Below, in pieces: positions 22,413 through 34,200 of a stretch of DNA of 64,000 bases. Positions within the stretch are counted from its first letter, which is position 1. Each line of letters starts with the position of its first letter. A program made the position numbers and the translations under genes. This stretch comes from Peribolospora baueri (lineage: Eukaryota > Basidiomycota > Peribolosporomycetes > Peribolosporales > Peribolosporaceae): assembly GCA_029717555.1 (NCBI GenBank), contig JAMDHS010000063.1, forward strand, positions 58,457 to 122,456, in the 5' to 3' direction. Under the pieces are notes generated by a model. It searched no databases. It saw nothing but the letters and a program-made list of their open reading frames with translations, and was not told the origin of the DNA.

Positions 22413-23301
22413 ATGATTTACTCCAGGCACGCCGCTTTCTTTGCCACCCTCGGCGCCGTCCTTCTTTCGTCTGCCACCTCGGCCGCACCGGCATCCCGCT
22501 CGAGTGTCGTGCCTTCCGGCACCAGTGCCGCTCCCGTCGCATCTGGCGCGCCGGCTAACGCTCCCTCCACCGCCTCTGCGCCTTCCTCCTCGGCCACCAG
22601 CGGCACCCCGCCCGACCCGGCCTCTTGCCAGTTCGGCCAGCCGGGACAGCTGTGCTCGCCCGCGAACGGGAGCACCATCGAGGGCACCTGGCGCTTGGCT
22701 TACAGGGGCACGAACGGCCTCTCCGACGCCACGCGATTCATCACCGCCGGCTTGCAGAGTGTCGCCAGTGCGACCAACGCCACGACTGGCGCGGGCGCCT
22801 TTAACACTACCAGCGCCTCCAACGCTACCAGCGCTTCCAACGCTACCGCGGCTGCCCCTCAGCCGATTTGGGACCTCGTGAGTGTTCGACTCCACACTCC
22901 AAGGCCCAATTATCGGCCATGACGGCACCGCATGCCCGGGCGACGATCCTCCGGCTGACCGACCAATCTTGCTTTGTTCTCTTTCCTTTCTCTCGTCTTT
23001 CTGCGACATTCAGGGTGGTCTCCCCGCGTACCAGTTCAAGCCCACCAAGTCGGTCACCTTCGACTACACGAACATGACCGTCCCTTGTGGCATGACCAAC
23101 GGCACCTACAACCTCATCATCACCGACTACGTCACCGCGGGTGTCGACCAGATCGCCACGCACATCGTCCACACCTTCGGTCCTTTCGACGTCGTCTCGA
23201 CCGACAACTGCATCGCTGCTCCTCACCCGAGCGACGCACCCTCCGGTGCTCCCACCTCGTCCGCCCTCCCCACCACGTCTGCCTCCCCCTCCGGCTTTTG
23301 A
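22413..23301 (+). CDS. Secreted serine/alanine-rich protein, function unknown
   Basis: Two exons, 22413-22877 and 23014-23301 (250 aa). The start gives a good signal peptide (MIYSRHAAFFATLGAVLLSS), cut near ATSAAP. A Ser/Pro/Ala-rich linker of about 45 residues precedes a folded region. That region has cysteines in CQFGQPGQLC, one cysteine in VPCGMTNGTYNL and one in DNC, and several N-glycosylation sequons. A short repeat SNATSASNAT lies around residue 138. The C-terminal tail is again Ser/Pro-rich and is not hydrophobic, so a GPI anchor is unlikely. The protein should be extracellular or wall-associated. I do not recognise the domain. It is preceded by a TATA box and by the TGACGTT array. 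Confidence 0.8.
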
Positions 23302-23796
23302 GCCCTCCTCCCTCGGGCCTCGCCGTCGGCTTCAAGACGCGATCTTGACAGCACCTTAATCGACAAAACCAGGATCTTGCTCCTCTTTCGCATATAAAAC
23401 GCATCGGCCGAATTCGCTTCCGTCTCCCTCTTGACTATGTATTTGTCATGGACAACACCTCGCTCGTTTTCATTGCCAACCCTTCGTTTCGTCTCCACTT
23501 CCCGCTCTTGCTTTCTCATCTCTTAATCAGGACTTGGCCCCTTCACCGGCACTCGTTGCCTTAGGATGGATTGTACCTCGTCCACTTCTCCATCGTCACT
23601 TTCCGCACTTATCCATGTCATATTAGTTAACGCACGATCGAACGGCGAATCAAGTTGCTCGCTGACGTTTTCCTTGCACGTGGGATAGCGGCTACCTCTG
23701 CCTCGTACAGAGTGAGAACCTGGCGGTAACATGGAAGTATTCAAGACACCTCTCCTTCTTTCATCCATGGATGGGCCCAAGTTCACTGATCGCTCA
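23302..23796. other. Convergent intergenic region
   Basis: 495 bp between the stop codons of the secreted-protein gene and TSR2. No further gene was recognised. Confidence 0.5.
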
Positions 23797-24546
23797 CTAA
23801 CGCCGGCCCTTACGGACGACGGTGGTGAAGCCGTCCTCGTCCACAATCGGCTCCGGACGTTGTGGTTCTCGCCGTCGTCCATCGTCCGCCGGTCCGTCGA
23901 CGTCCATGCCGTCCCGCTCGTCCTCGTCCTCGCTCCCATCCTCGTCGTCGTCCTCTTCGTCAGACCCTCCCTCCACTTCCTCCTCCGGCGCGACCTCGTA
24001 GCGCACCTTCTTCCCAGCAATCTTCCTTACCCTCTCCTCCAGCGCCTCCACCATGGCCGTCCCTCTTCCCCTTTCGTCCGCCTTCCGCACGCAAGCCTCC
24101 CAACAGGCGAAGATTTCCCGTCCCACCTCCTCCGCGCTGTCGTCCTCGAGACGCATCTCGTACTCGTCGTTGACGTACTGCATCAGCACGTCTGTCACGT
24201 CTTCCGCGTCCAGGCGGAGCGTCGCAACACCCGCGGCTGAGGAAGAGGCTGAGGACGAGGAGGGGACGATGGTGGAGGGAGCACCGACGACGTCCTGGCC
24301 CGAGCCCGGGCCCGTCGAAAAGCCGGCCTCATCGAACATGTCCAAGAGGTACGAGGCAAGAAAATCCCTCTTCTCCTCCGACTCGGGACCGCCCCATCCG
24401 TTGGCGATCGCCAGACGCAGCGCGGGCCAGAGGCGGAGGAGCGCGATAACGCCGCGGGCGAAGAGAACCGAGTTGGCGGACGCCGCCGGCATGGGGACTG
24501 CCGGCGCTGCTGAAGAGGACGCGGTGGGGAAGTTGGCAGTGGACAT
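23797..24546 (-). CDS. TSR2: TSR2, Rps26 chaperone in 40S biogenesis
   Basis: A single-exon gene of 249 aa on the minus strand. The N-terminal helical domain contains FARGVIALLRLWPALRLAI followed by NGWGGPESEEKRDFL, the conserved core of Tsr2. A Ser/Ala-rich insert then splits the domain. It resumes with DAEDVTDVLMQYVNDEYEM and EEVGREIFACWE. The C-terminal third is very acidic (Glu/Asp runs), and the protein ends with the conserved IVDEDGFTTVVRKGRR. Tsr2 releases Rps26 from its importin in the nucleus and delivers it to the pre-40S subunit; the acidic tail is used for that. It is divergent from MGE1, with 597 bp between starts. Confidence 0.93.
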   Translation of the reverse strand: MSTANFPTASSSAAPAVPMPAASANSVLFARGVIALLRLWPALRLAIANGWGGPESEEKRDFLASYLLDMFDEAGFSTGPGSGQDVVGAPSTIVPSSSSASSSAAGVATLRLDAEDVTDVLMQYVNDEYEMRLEDDSAEEVGREIFACWEACVRKADERGRGTAMVEALEERVRKIAGKKVRYEVAPEEEVEGGSDEEDDDEDGSEDEDERDGMDVDGPADDGRRREPQRPEPIVDEDGFTTVVRKGRR

Positions 24547-25143
24547 GGCGAATTCGGGTTTTGGCTGCGGTCGTTTAGTCAGTCGCTGGGAAGATGGACG
24601 AGGGCGAGTGGAACTACGGTCTGGCGTATCTTCTTCGTGCGTTGAGACCTCTTTCGCAGATGCTCCAGGAAGACGAAGCTAGACTTTTTTGACTGCCGCA
24701 CGTGAACGCTATCTGATCACTCTCGCCGCAGCGGACGACGAGTGGAGCTGACAGCTATTCACAAGCACTTCAGCATGAACACAAGGTAGTTACAACAACT
24801 GCAGCGCGCGCCCAAGGAGCACCAAAAAAGAGAAGGGAAGTGGATTCGATCGGACACAGTACGTGACACATCATACCAGGTTATTGACTGAGAAGCGGCG
24901 ATGGGGCGGATTCGAGTTCGACATTCGAGCGGTGCGGCGGTCCACACCGTGCGATCGTTGGCACGTGATCAGCCCATGTTCGGAGAAAAGCGGCTACGTA
25001 GTTCTTCGCGATTCCTTCTCGCTGACTTGTCCCGCCTGGAGGTCGTGCGACAATCCAAACCCGCCACCATCTCTCATCCCTTGTTCGCGCATTCTCCTTC
25101 CCTTCACCCCCTTTTCATCTTTGCAAGTTCAAAGTCTCGCACC
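24547..25143. promoter_or_regulatory. Divergent promoter region (TSR2 / MGE1)
   Basis: 597 bp between divergent starts. An open frame runs in from 24901 in frame with MGE1, but its translation does not look like a targeting sequence, so the ATG at 25144 is preferred. A CT-rich stretch precedes that ATG. Confidence 0.4.
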
Positions 25144-26085
25144 ATGATAGCCCGGTCCGTTGCCATGCGCAGGTTGCTGTTTTCTCAGCCGGGCGTCTCC
25201 GCCTCTACCCTTCGCTCTCGCGCCGCTACCACCCTTCCGTCCTCCTTGCCGACCTTTTCCTCCCGACGAACAGCACCGGCTATTGCTCAGGTCGGCTCGC
25301 CTAGGACTACTGTTTCTGCATTCTCCACCTCGGCGCGATGGAGGAAGGAGGCAAACGGAGCGGAGCCGGAAGGTGTCAAGGTCGAAGTCGAGAAGGCAGA
25401 TCAGAAGGCGGGTGAGAACGGAAAGAAGGAAGGGGAGGTGCCCGCTGAGAAGAGCGAGGTGGAGAAGAAGCTGGCAAGCAAGGAAGAGGAGATAGAGAAG
25501 CTCAAGGTGTGCAGTTTGGTTTCATGTTCTGATCCTGGCTGCTTTCTGAGGCCTCGATTCTCCGTCGCTAACTTGGCACGAATCATCGCTCCTCGATTCG
25601 GTCAGTCCGACAACTTGTACCTGAAGGCGTCTTTGCAGGACGCACGCCTGGACTTTGCGAACCTGCAAAGGCGATCAAAAGAGGAGACGGCCAAGGCTTC
25701 TGACTATGCTATCTCCAAGCTGGCTACGGAGCTCGCCTCCACGGTAGACGTCCTGACGCTCGCCCTCAAGGCGGCGCAGGAAACGGGCGAGGCGGCGGCG
25801 AGGCAGGTGAAGGAGTCAGGCGCGGCGGGTGACGTCAAGTCACTGGCGGATCTCTACGAGGGCGTCCGACTGACGTACGACTCGCTGCTGGCCACGCTCA
25901 AGCGACACGGCGTTGAGTCGTATGACCCAACGGGCGAGAAGTTTGACCCGGAGTGGCACGAGGCGCTCTACCAGGCTCCCATCCCCGGAAAGACGCCAGG
26001 CACGGTTCTGGAGACGCAGAAGCTCGGCTACCGTATTAAGGACAGGGTTTTGAGGCCTGCCCAGGTCGGTGTCGTTCAAGGATGA
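25144..26085 (+). CDS. MGE1: Mitochondrial GrpE nucleotide-exchange factor
   Basis: Two exons, 25144-25506 and 25639-26085 (269 aa). The N-terminus is rich in Arg, Ser and Ala with no acids (MIARSVAMRRLLFSQPG), a mitochondrial presequence. A lysine/glutamate-rich coiled coil follows. The GrpE core is clear: DARLDFANLQRRSKEE (long helix), LATELASTVDVL, YEGVRLTYDSLLATLKRHGV, FDPEWHEALYQ, and the beta-wing region GTVLETQKLGYRIKDRVLRPAQVGV at the end. It exchanges ADP for ATP on mitochondrial Hsp70 during import and folding. The 132-nt intron is a multiple of three and has no stop, so a retained intron would add 44 residues to the coiled coil. The spliced form restores the normal GrpE helix. Confidence 0.94.
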   Translation: MIARSVAMRRLLFSQPGVSASTLRSRAATTLPSSLPTFSSRRTAPAIAQVGSPRTTVSAFSTSARWRKEANGAEPEGVKVEVEKADQKAGENGKKEGEVPAEKSEVEKKLASKEEEIEKLKVCSLVSCSDPGCFLRPRFSVANLARIIAPRFGQSDNLYLKASLQDARLDFANLQRRSKEETAKASDYAISKLATELASTVDVLTLALKAAQETGEAAARQVKESGAAGDVKSLADLYEGVRLTYDSLLATLKRHGVESYDPTGEKFDPEWHEALYQAPIPGKTPGTVLETQKLGYRIKDRVLRPAQVGVVQG

Positions 26086-26898
26086 ACGTAGTCAACGATG
26101 CTTCGAAGGGGTGACGACGCGAATTGCATCTTACCCGCTCGACCTCTGAAGGTCCCGCCGGTCGATAGAATCTCGGTGTGCGTCGTTGAATAGCTTTACC
26201 CAAGCGCCTCTTTCTACACATCTTCCCCTCCCTTGAACTGCTTTCCGCCAGCGGCCCTCCTCCCGCCAGTGCACCGAGCTCCCCTTTCCCCTTTCTTCGC
26301 ATTCCCTTCGCATCTAATTGCTCACATAGGCCCTCACCACACCCCCACTCCAGTTTTACATGCTACGCCATGGCTGTGTTTTTTGCGTCGTCGGCGGGCT
26401 AGCGTCTTCGCTCGATGTATCATCAGCATCTATCCGGAAGAAAGCACGCAATACAGCACCAGCCTTTTCGCGAGTAATGCGGAGGACAATGGCGGACAGC
26501 GCCGAATAGCCCGAATGTCTGCGCACGCAAATGTTATAGGAGCAGCACCAGCAGCCTTCCGTCGGCACTTTTGTGCTTCGGGATAGACGGCCCGCTCCTT
26601 TTCTTCTCGATCGTATCGCTCGCATCCGTGTAATCCGGATCATAGCCCTTCTTTGGTCTCCCCGCCTTTGCCATAGGTTCTGCACATGCAAAATAGAATA
26701 ACTCGAGCGCGGCAGAACCTGGGTTGAGATCCGGCAGTTTGAATGGTTGCTGGCGGCCGGCATGGTCTGAACGGCCGCACTGTCCTAACAACGCCCATAG
26801 ATACGTTATTACCTTGCGCCGATGGGAGGCGCACAGACCGTAGAAAAAACCGATTGCATCGCACCGTCCGCCCTTCGGTCCAGTTAACTGTGGCCCAT
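26086..26898. other. Convergent intergenic region
   Basis: 813 bp between the stops of MGE1 and MSS1. Short open frames on both strands have no recognisable product. No repeat was noted. Confidence 0.5.
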
Positions 26899-29846
26899 TC
26901 ACTTCCCTATGCAGAAGCTTGAAAATATGCTCTCTAGCACCTCCTCGACGTCCACCCTGCCGGTGACTTTCCCCACCGCCTGAGCAGCATAACGCAACTC
27001 TTCGGCCGCGAGGACGAGGTCGGTGGTTGTGGAGTCCATCGTGGGGCGACCATTCAGGTCCGCTTGGGCAAACACAGATTAGGCGAGAAGTGCCCGTTTC
27101 TGGGATGAGCGACATGATCCAAGTCGACGAGGATCGCGGTCGTACGCCACACCTCACCGCTCCGCTCGACTTACATAAAAACGTGTCCAAGCATCTGAGG
27201 GCATCTTGTAGGTGATACCGGTGTCGAGCTTGCGTGACAAGGGGCGTTCCGTCCAGGCTAGAGATCTCATACCTGCAGGCGAAGAGTTTGGTTCAAAATG
27301 GGAAATAGGTTTTGAACTAGCGAGACCAGAGAGAATATCGAAACAGAAACCGCTTACTTGGCTTTTAGGTCTTGTGTCAGTCCGTCGACGAATGCCTGCA
27401 TTCCTTCACCGGTTGCGATACTGACGTCCCACATGGCAAGACCATTACGTGGATCTGCTGGCAGTCCGCATGAGTCGTCCCACTCGCTGTCACTGTTCCC
27501 CTCCGCTCCGTCCATTTCTGTAATACGTTCCAGAGTGCCGTTCCTCTCCCTTGCCTCCTCCAACACCTCTCTGACTGCTCGACGATGCTCGTCGGAGAAT
27601 TGCGAGGATGCGTCGGTCTTATTGAGCAGGACAAGCGTCGAGGGAGTGATGTGAGTCAGAAAACTGGGGTCAATGACGGGTGTGGCGGGAGACTTTTGGG
27701 CTGAGGAGGAGGTGCAAGAGGACTGAGGAGCGGGGAAAATATCAGGGATGGAGAGAAGGCAAATGCGAAGGTGGGAGGAGTCGATGCTGGCCAATCAGGA
27801 AGCGCGCGAACAGCAAAACAGTGATGAGCAAGGGAGCGCCTCGTACCACTCGTTCGCACTCTACTTAACACGACTCACACGTCCCTAGCCCTCTCCACTC
27901 CAATCTTCTCCACCGCGTCCTCGGTGCCTCTCAAACCAGCCGTGTCGGAGAGGATGACAGGAAAGCCGCCGATGTCGAGCGAGAGCTCGATGACGTCTCG
28001 CGTCGTTCCTGGAAGGGGCGACACTATAGCGGCTTGGCGCTGAGCTGGTCAAATCGAGGCCACAGAAGGCACGTCGCAAGTGGTACGCGGACAAAACGCA
28101 GAGCAAGCGCGCGCGGAAGAACGTGCGAGCGTTAACCGCTGACCAACTGACCCAGAGGGAATGCCATCGCCAGAGCCTCGCATGCTCACCTAACCAATTA
28201 AGAAGACTTGACTTGCCCGCATTTGGAGGGCCAAAGATGGCGACTCGGACGCCTGAGCGTACGATCTCGCCCTTGCGTCCGTCTTCCAGGTGCCGTGAAA
28301 TGGTTTGGCGGAGCGCGGTGACCTTGTCCACGACTGTTACATGGGACGAGCGATAAAGCAGGGATACATGGAAAACACATGAATGAAAGGAGATCACCAC
28401 AGCAACTTTGTTTAGTCTCCCGATCGGCGCATCGAAGGAGAAGCGAAAAGACTTACCCTGCTCCCAAACGCCCTCTTCAATGCCTTCATCCTCCCCAAAA
28501 TCGATTAGGGCCTCTACCAGTGCCATGCACTCAATTAGATGCGCTCGTATCTCCTCGTATTTAGCTTTTAGGGCTCCCTGAACAAATACAACAGGAAAGA
28601 ACGCGAGCCTGTGTTTAAGTGCCTGGATAGCTCCCATCATTCCGCGACCGCCTCCGAGCCACACGTAAACGCCACAAGGGGAGGGGGCAACGAAGAAAAG
28701 AACAATGGGAGAGTAGGTCACTTACACCGGCTTGCCTGATGGCCAACCTCCTTTGCTCCTCCGTCTCCGCCTCAATAAGGTCCCGCAACCCTTCCACCTC
28801 CGTTAAATCCATCCTTCCGTTTTCGAAGGCCAGCCAGGTAAACTCGCCGCGCTCAGCGGGTCTGCAAAAGGGAAGGGTGGAAAGAGCCGTGAGGACGGAG
28901 GTGAGGATTGCAGGACCGCCGTGTAGGTGGAGCTCGAGCGTCGGCAGGGTTGTATAGGAGCGACCGGCTACCGGACGAGAATGAAGTCGGGTTTGTATCG
29001 AACAGGCGTCAGAAAAAAGATCAAGTAATCAGATTTAATAACCTAACCTGAGATTTGGAACCTCATTCTTTTGTGGCTCACCATCGAACCAGACAACAAT
29101 CCCTTCGTCCAGAAGCTCGGCCGTCTCAGGGTGGCGGATAGCCCTTAGCATCGCTCGACCGTGCTTCGGAGATGGCAAAGCCGGACTCGATTCCCAAGAA
29201 AACGATGAGGAACCTGTGAAATTCTTCTCTCCGAAGTCGAGCTTTGAGGTTTTGAATACCATCTTGCGGTACACTTCGGCGGCATCTGGTCTAGGCGTTC
29301 CAAGAGGAAGAACGAGGAGGAATGAGCTACCGCGCATGAAACGCAAGCCGAGAGCCTGTCTCTAAACTTATACTATGTAAAGCATTGAAATTACTTTAGA
29401 GTATAATGACCGCGCACTCACCCCGATATTCGTACGATCGCCACACCAGCCTTTCCCGGCGCCGTCGCTGGTGCGTAGATAGTTTGCCGCTGAGAGGGGG
29501 AGGTGCCAACTTCAGGAGCGGACCCAATCGCAGTGACATGACTACAAGGGAATCCCTTGTGCCTATTCTCCTCTCTTCGCTGCACCGACGCCGTCCAATA
29601 GTGCCTGGTGTTTATAACATCTCGAAGCAGGGGTCGGTCGCGGGAGGTGGAAGGGACGAGGGGTGACAGAAAGAGAGAGGCGAAGAGAGGCCTTGGGCGC
29701 GGCCTTGGAAAGAATGCATCTCTGCTTAGTGGGACTCGTATCGTCGAGTCAAAAAGTGTAGCGAGGCACCTTGGGCAACTTATCGAAGAGAGTCTCATGA
29801 GTCGCACGAGTTGGCGTCTGCTTGTCGCACACCTGATCCTTAGCAT
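26899..29846 (-). CDS. MSS1: Mitochondrial tRNA-modification GTPase MSS1 (MnmE/TrmE)
   Basis: Nine exons: 29846-29422, 29290-29082, 28967-28726, 28577-28457, 28333-28190, 28044-27879, 27786-27358, 27272-27175, 27062-26899 (665 aa). A basic presequence begins the protein. The N-terminal folate-binding domain follows ([54 protein letters not shown]). The embedded G domain has G1 GPPNAGKSS near 367-375, G2/G3 GTTRD and [13 protein letters not shown], and G4 NKTD. The protein ends FCIGK, the C-x-G-K signature that is catalytic in MnmE. With Mto1/GidA it makes 5-(carboxymethyl)aminomethyl-uridine at the wobble base of mitochondrial tRNAs. The ATG at 29846 is the first in frame. In the full reading the exons sum to 1998 nt with every GT-AG phase matching. 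Confidence 0.95.
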
Positions 29847-30408
29847 GCCCGCTGAGAAGCCGCCGTGCACGGGGCACCTTCTGCCGCAACACCGACCTTT
29901 CGCCGCCTACATCCGTTCAGTTGCGTATGAGTGCTTGGGAGGAAGATGGGCCTCTACGTCCACCCATGTCCTTTGTACTTTCTGCACTTTGCTTATTCCA
30001 AGCATCCAGAAGGAGACGTGAGACTAGATAGCCCGTTGTTCTCCAAGACCTTTCTTGTGCGCTTGAATGCGCTGGAAGACTCTGGCGGACATTAGCTATT
30101 TCCAAGCACTTAGGAAAATCCTGGACGATAACGGCCAACTCAAACTGTTGACACGGTTGGGTCTGTAGGAAACTTCGGGAACTCGCGCCTCGTAGAAATG
30201 TATTGTCTACGTGGATCACGTGGGAAGGGGTTTACGACGAGGGCGGGAGATATTCTATAGTACGTACTCGAGGTTAGTTTGACCAGGACGATCAACTTAG
30301 GACGCGCAGCCGCAGCGCCAGGCGCCGTTGTGCCATCGCCCTGACGACCACCATTCATGCCTTCCGCCACCACCCCGTCTCCCTTCTTCCACTGTGGCCC
30401 CGGTGGTT

Positions 30409-30672
30409 CTACATGTCGGAGCTATTAGGGTCCACAGTAAATCGCTGGAGCGCAGCCTGCAGGCAACGGCGTTGATATTCGGCGGTCAAATTTCGATTTG
30501 ATTGACATCCGTTTACGGTCTTGATATCCCTTGAGCGAAGGGTCTCCGTGGCGTCGTCAAGTATGGATAAAGGCGACACGAAGGACGATCTATGCTGCCC
30601 TTCTCGATCTTCGTTGGCAAGCAGATAGGCGACCGCATGCTCCGCCATGTTCGGCATGTCTTGGCCAGGCAT
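30409..30672 (-). CDS. Possible small hypothetical protein (87 aa)
   Basis: An ATG-initiated frame of 87 codons whose composition looks like ordinary protein, with mixed charged and aliphatic residues and third positions varied in the way of its neighbours. It contains MAEHAVAYLLANEDREGQ and a helical-looking QRRCLQAALQRF near the end. An upstream segment ending at about 30713 has a good donor (AAT|GTGAGT), but it does not join this frame in phase with the nearest acceptor. It could be a real small gene, part of a spliced gene, or chance. I do not recognise a family. Confidence 0.3.
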   Translation of the reverse strand: MPGQDMPNMAEHAVAYLLANEDREGQHRSSFVSPLSILDDATETLRSRDIKTVNGCQSNRNLTAEYQRRCLQAALQRFTVDPNSSDM

Positions 30673-30854
30673 CTCTGGTGCTTATGAGAGAGAAGGACAA
30701 CTCACATTGTGTTTCAATTCAATCGCACAGAGGTTGTCGTCGCCGTCTCCGTAGCGCACCGTCAACCATAGGCTCTCTAATGGGAGAGGACTGCACATGC
30801 CTTTTCCCTCCTTCAGCCGAATTCCCCGTCCCCCTCTCGTTCTTTGCCTCCCAC

Positions 30855-30902
30855 CACCATCACCATCACCATCACCATCACCATCACCATCACCATCACC
30901 AT
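30855..30902 (+). repeat. (CACCAT)8 microsatellite
   Basis: About eight tandem CACCAT hexamers, 330 bp before the NOXA start codon. In one frame it encodes only His, on the other strand Gly-Asp, but no gene model uses either. Confidence 0.85.
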
Positions 30903-31232
30903 CCCTCTCTTCTCTTCCCTCTCCCTCGCTCACCTTCGTCTTTTGTTCCCTCCCCTTCTCGGTTCCCTATTTGTGGTCCCTCCTACGAGGGCTCAGGATA
31001 CGTCTCTCCAATTCTCGCTCGCTTGCCGCTGGCCGGCCGATTCATCCCCAACTACGACCGACGTTCTTCGGCCTTCACGCACATCCCTGGCCGCATCGCA
31101 CCGTATTGCAGGACAATTCCCTTTCGCATCGCCCCTGCCCTCGTCTTTCCTCAGCCTTCGACAATACGCTTTTAGCAGCCGCGCTTGACCGTCCACTTTC
31201 ATTTGCCTCCAAACCTGATCACTGACGACACA

Positions 31233-34200
31233 ATGGGCAAGCCTCGCATCTCCACCCCTTCCGACCTCTCCTTTTCTGATGGCCCTCTGCCCGCGGAGGC
31301 ACTCTCGCCCAGCTTCGACGGGAATCTAATGATGGATGGTGGCCAGCTGACTCGCACTGGTATGGCCAAGTCTGCCCAGGGCCCCAACGAGGACTTCTAC
31401 GGACAGCAGCCGGCGCATATGCGGCGCAATGCGACGGAGCGTATGCGGATCCAGGGTCTCATGAGGAGGAATATCGGAAGTGTTCTCGCCGTCGATGGGG
31501 ACGCTAACAGGCCCGAGGGTGGCAGCATGGCTAACAAGAGGTTGACCAGGTTGAAGATATGGATGGTCAACGACGGTGAGTAGACTGGAGGCGGCCATCC
31601 CGAAGTGATATAGAGCCTACCAGAGTACATTCTGGACCTTGCTGCGCATACATTTACGTAATGCACGCTGGCTGACATGCCTTCTTCGCGCAATCCCAGG
31701 GAGCCGTCGCATCTTCTACGGCGTTTGGCTTCTAGCGCAAGCTATGGTTTTTGCGTTCGGCTTCAGTGAGCAGTATTCCCTTCATCAAAAAGCGGTCTTC
31801 CTTTGAGTACCCCTCACCCGTCTACTTCTTGGCCCGAACCAATGTCGACAGTGAACTACCAGCTGAAGGACAACCTCACCCAAGCCCGCGCGACCTACCA
31901 TATCACCTACCCCATCGCCCGCGCCGCCGCCCTCGTCCTCCACTTTGACGTCGCCTTCATCCTCCTCCCCGTCTCCCGCAATTTCATCTCCTTCATGAGA
32001 AACACCCCGCTCGGAGAGGTCATCCCCTTTGATAAGAATATCACTTTCCGTGAGTAGCATTGGCGATGACCACAGGGCACAGTGACAGTACCGATACGGA
32101 CGGGTTATACTCATCTTTCCCTTCCCCGTCTCTTCAGACATGGCGGTCGCCTGGTCGATCGTATTCTGGACGGTGCGCGCTCGCCAGCTTCTTCAACGGT
32201 TATTTTTGCCTCCCTTATTGCTAAGAGCGCGCGCCTTACCACTTATCGCAACACCTATTTTTTAAACAGGCCATCCACGTCCTCGCTCACATGGTAAATT
32301 TTGCCGAGTTGGGCGTTGTCAGCAAAACGGGCTTCGTCGGTTTCCTCTTGGCTAACTTCACGACTGGACCTGGGTATGTCCACCCCTCCAGCTGCTGAGC
32401 TAAGGCGATCTCGGAAGGCAAGCTGACTCACGCTCTCTCACTGTCAACTTCCCCTTCGCTCTTGGCTCATCATCATCTCGGACCACCTTCTCCCCGACAG
32501 GGTGACTGGCTGGATCATGACTGCGGCCCTCGGCGTCATGGTTTGGTTCTCTCGCGAGAAGAAGCGCCGTCAGCCTAACGGTGGTTTCGAGAAGTTCTGG
32601 TGCGTGTGTGGAAGTTTTTCTTTTTTTTATTGAGGCTGGATATCTGCTTCGTCGTTGAGAACAGACTGGACCTGATGGCGTGGCCAACTGATTATGGACG
32701 AACAAACAGGTACACGCACCACTTGTTCATCATCATCTTCATCAACTGGCAGCTTCACGGCATGTTTTGCATGATCAAGCCAGACACTCCCCCTTTCTGC
32801 TCGTTCATGCAGATCGGCGTGTTCTGGAAGTATTGGCTCGTCGGAGGAGTGAGTCTTGTTCGATCTCGGCGTGTGTTTCCACGTTCACTTTGAGTTGACT
32901 TGCGTCTTCATCCCTCCCGCTTTGCATCGTCGCCTTCTCAGGTCATTTACATTTACGAGCGCGTCCTCCGTGAGGTGCGTGCCCGTCATCGGACGTATAT
33001 CTCCAAAGTCATCATGCACCCCAGCAACGTTTGCGAGGTGCAGATCAAAAAGGAGAAGACCAAGGTGAATGTCTGAAGACAAGCTTGTTTGAGGAGCAAC
33101 AGGCGAAACGTGAGCTAGGACTGACTCCGACCGATGGCACGTAGACCAGGGTCGGCCAGTACATCTTCATCAATTGCCCCGAGATCAGCTACTGGCAGTG
33201 GCACCCATTCACCCTCACGAGCGCGCCCGAGGAGGACTACATTTCCGTGCAGTAAGCCTAAACCTCCTTCGCGGGCGTTTATCTTGGCCGTTTGACATTC
33301 TTACGAGCAATTGAACTCGCGAATCGAGTGTTCATGACCTCCCGCATTGGGCACGCCCCTTTCACTGCCTCGCAGCATCCGCGTCGTTGGCGACTTCACC
33401 AATGCGTTCTCGAAAGCTCTCGGATGCAACTTTGAGTCGATGGGCGACAAGTTAGACATGCGCAAGTCGAGTACGCGCGTGGTCAGCTCGCAGGCGAACC
33501 CTCCGTTGAACCGCGTCCTTCCTCGCATCATGGTCGATGGCCCGTTCGGCTCGGCGTCGGAGGACGTGTTCAAGTTTGAGGTGGCTGTGCTTTGCGGTGC
33601 CGGTATCGGCGTGACTCCGTTTGCGAGCATCCTCAAGAGCATCTGGTACCGCCTCAACGACCCCAACTTCAAACAGCGGACGAGGCTTAGGAAGGTCTAG
33701 TGAGTGAGGGCGGCGGTAGCGCAGCTCGTCAATCATGTGGGTCGTGTTTCCTTCCAGTGAAAGGGGCTGACGATGTTTTGTCGTCTCGTTGAACAGCTTT
33801 TTCTGGGTCATCCGCGACTTTAATCAGTGCGAGTGGTTCCAGTCGCTGCTCCAAGCCATCGAATCGCAGGACCCTGGAAACAACATCGAGATTCACCAGG
33901 TGAGCAGAGGAAGAGAAGACAGCTGCAATCTGGGAAATGTACGAGCGAGCGTGTGCAAGGCCGGTTGGATTGAAGGCGCCCCTTGTCCCTCTCCACCTGG
34001 ACGCCTCCCTGATAGTATCTCACCGCGGAGGTCAAGGAGGGTGACATTAACAACATCGTCCTCCAGGACGTTGGCGGAGAAAAGGATGCCATCTCCGGCT
34101 TGAGATCTCCCACGCACTTCGGTAGGCCGAACGTGAGCATCCATCCTGTCTTCGTTTCCTGGCGGACGGTGCGCAACTAACTGCCGTCTTTGCTTCACAA

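Larger units (their letters stand above)
29847..31232. other. Divergent intergenic region MSS1 / NOXA with microsatellite
   Basis: 1.39 kb. It holds a possible small minus-strand ORF (30409-30672) and the CACCAT microsatellite, both listed separately. Nothing else was recognised. Confidence 0.5.

Noticed and set aside
22116-23009. 297-codon minus-strand frame antisense to the secreted protein
   Set aside because: Arg/Gly-rich mirror of Ser/Ala coding; the plus strand has signal peptide, intron and TATA box.
24053-24682. 209-codon plus-strand frame antisense to TSR2
   Set aside because: Reverse of a GC-rich coding exon, with no recognisable domain; TSR2 motifs are clear on the other strand.
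24901-25143. N-terminal extension of MGE1 to an earlier ATG
   Set aside because: The extra 81 residues do not look like a presequence, while the ATG at 25144 starts an Arg/Ser-rich one.
29847-29870. Start of MSS1 at 29870
   Set aside because: The codon there is GTG; the first in-frame ATG is at 29846.
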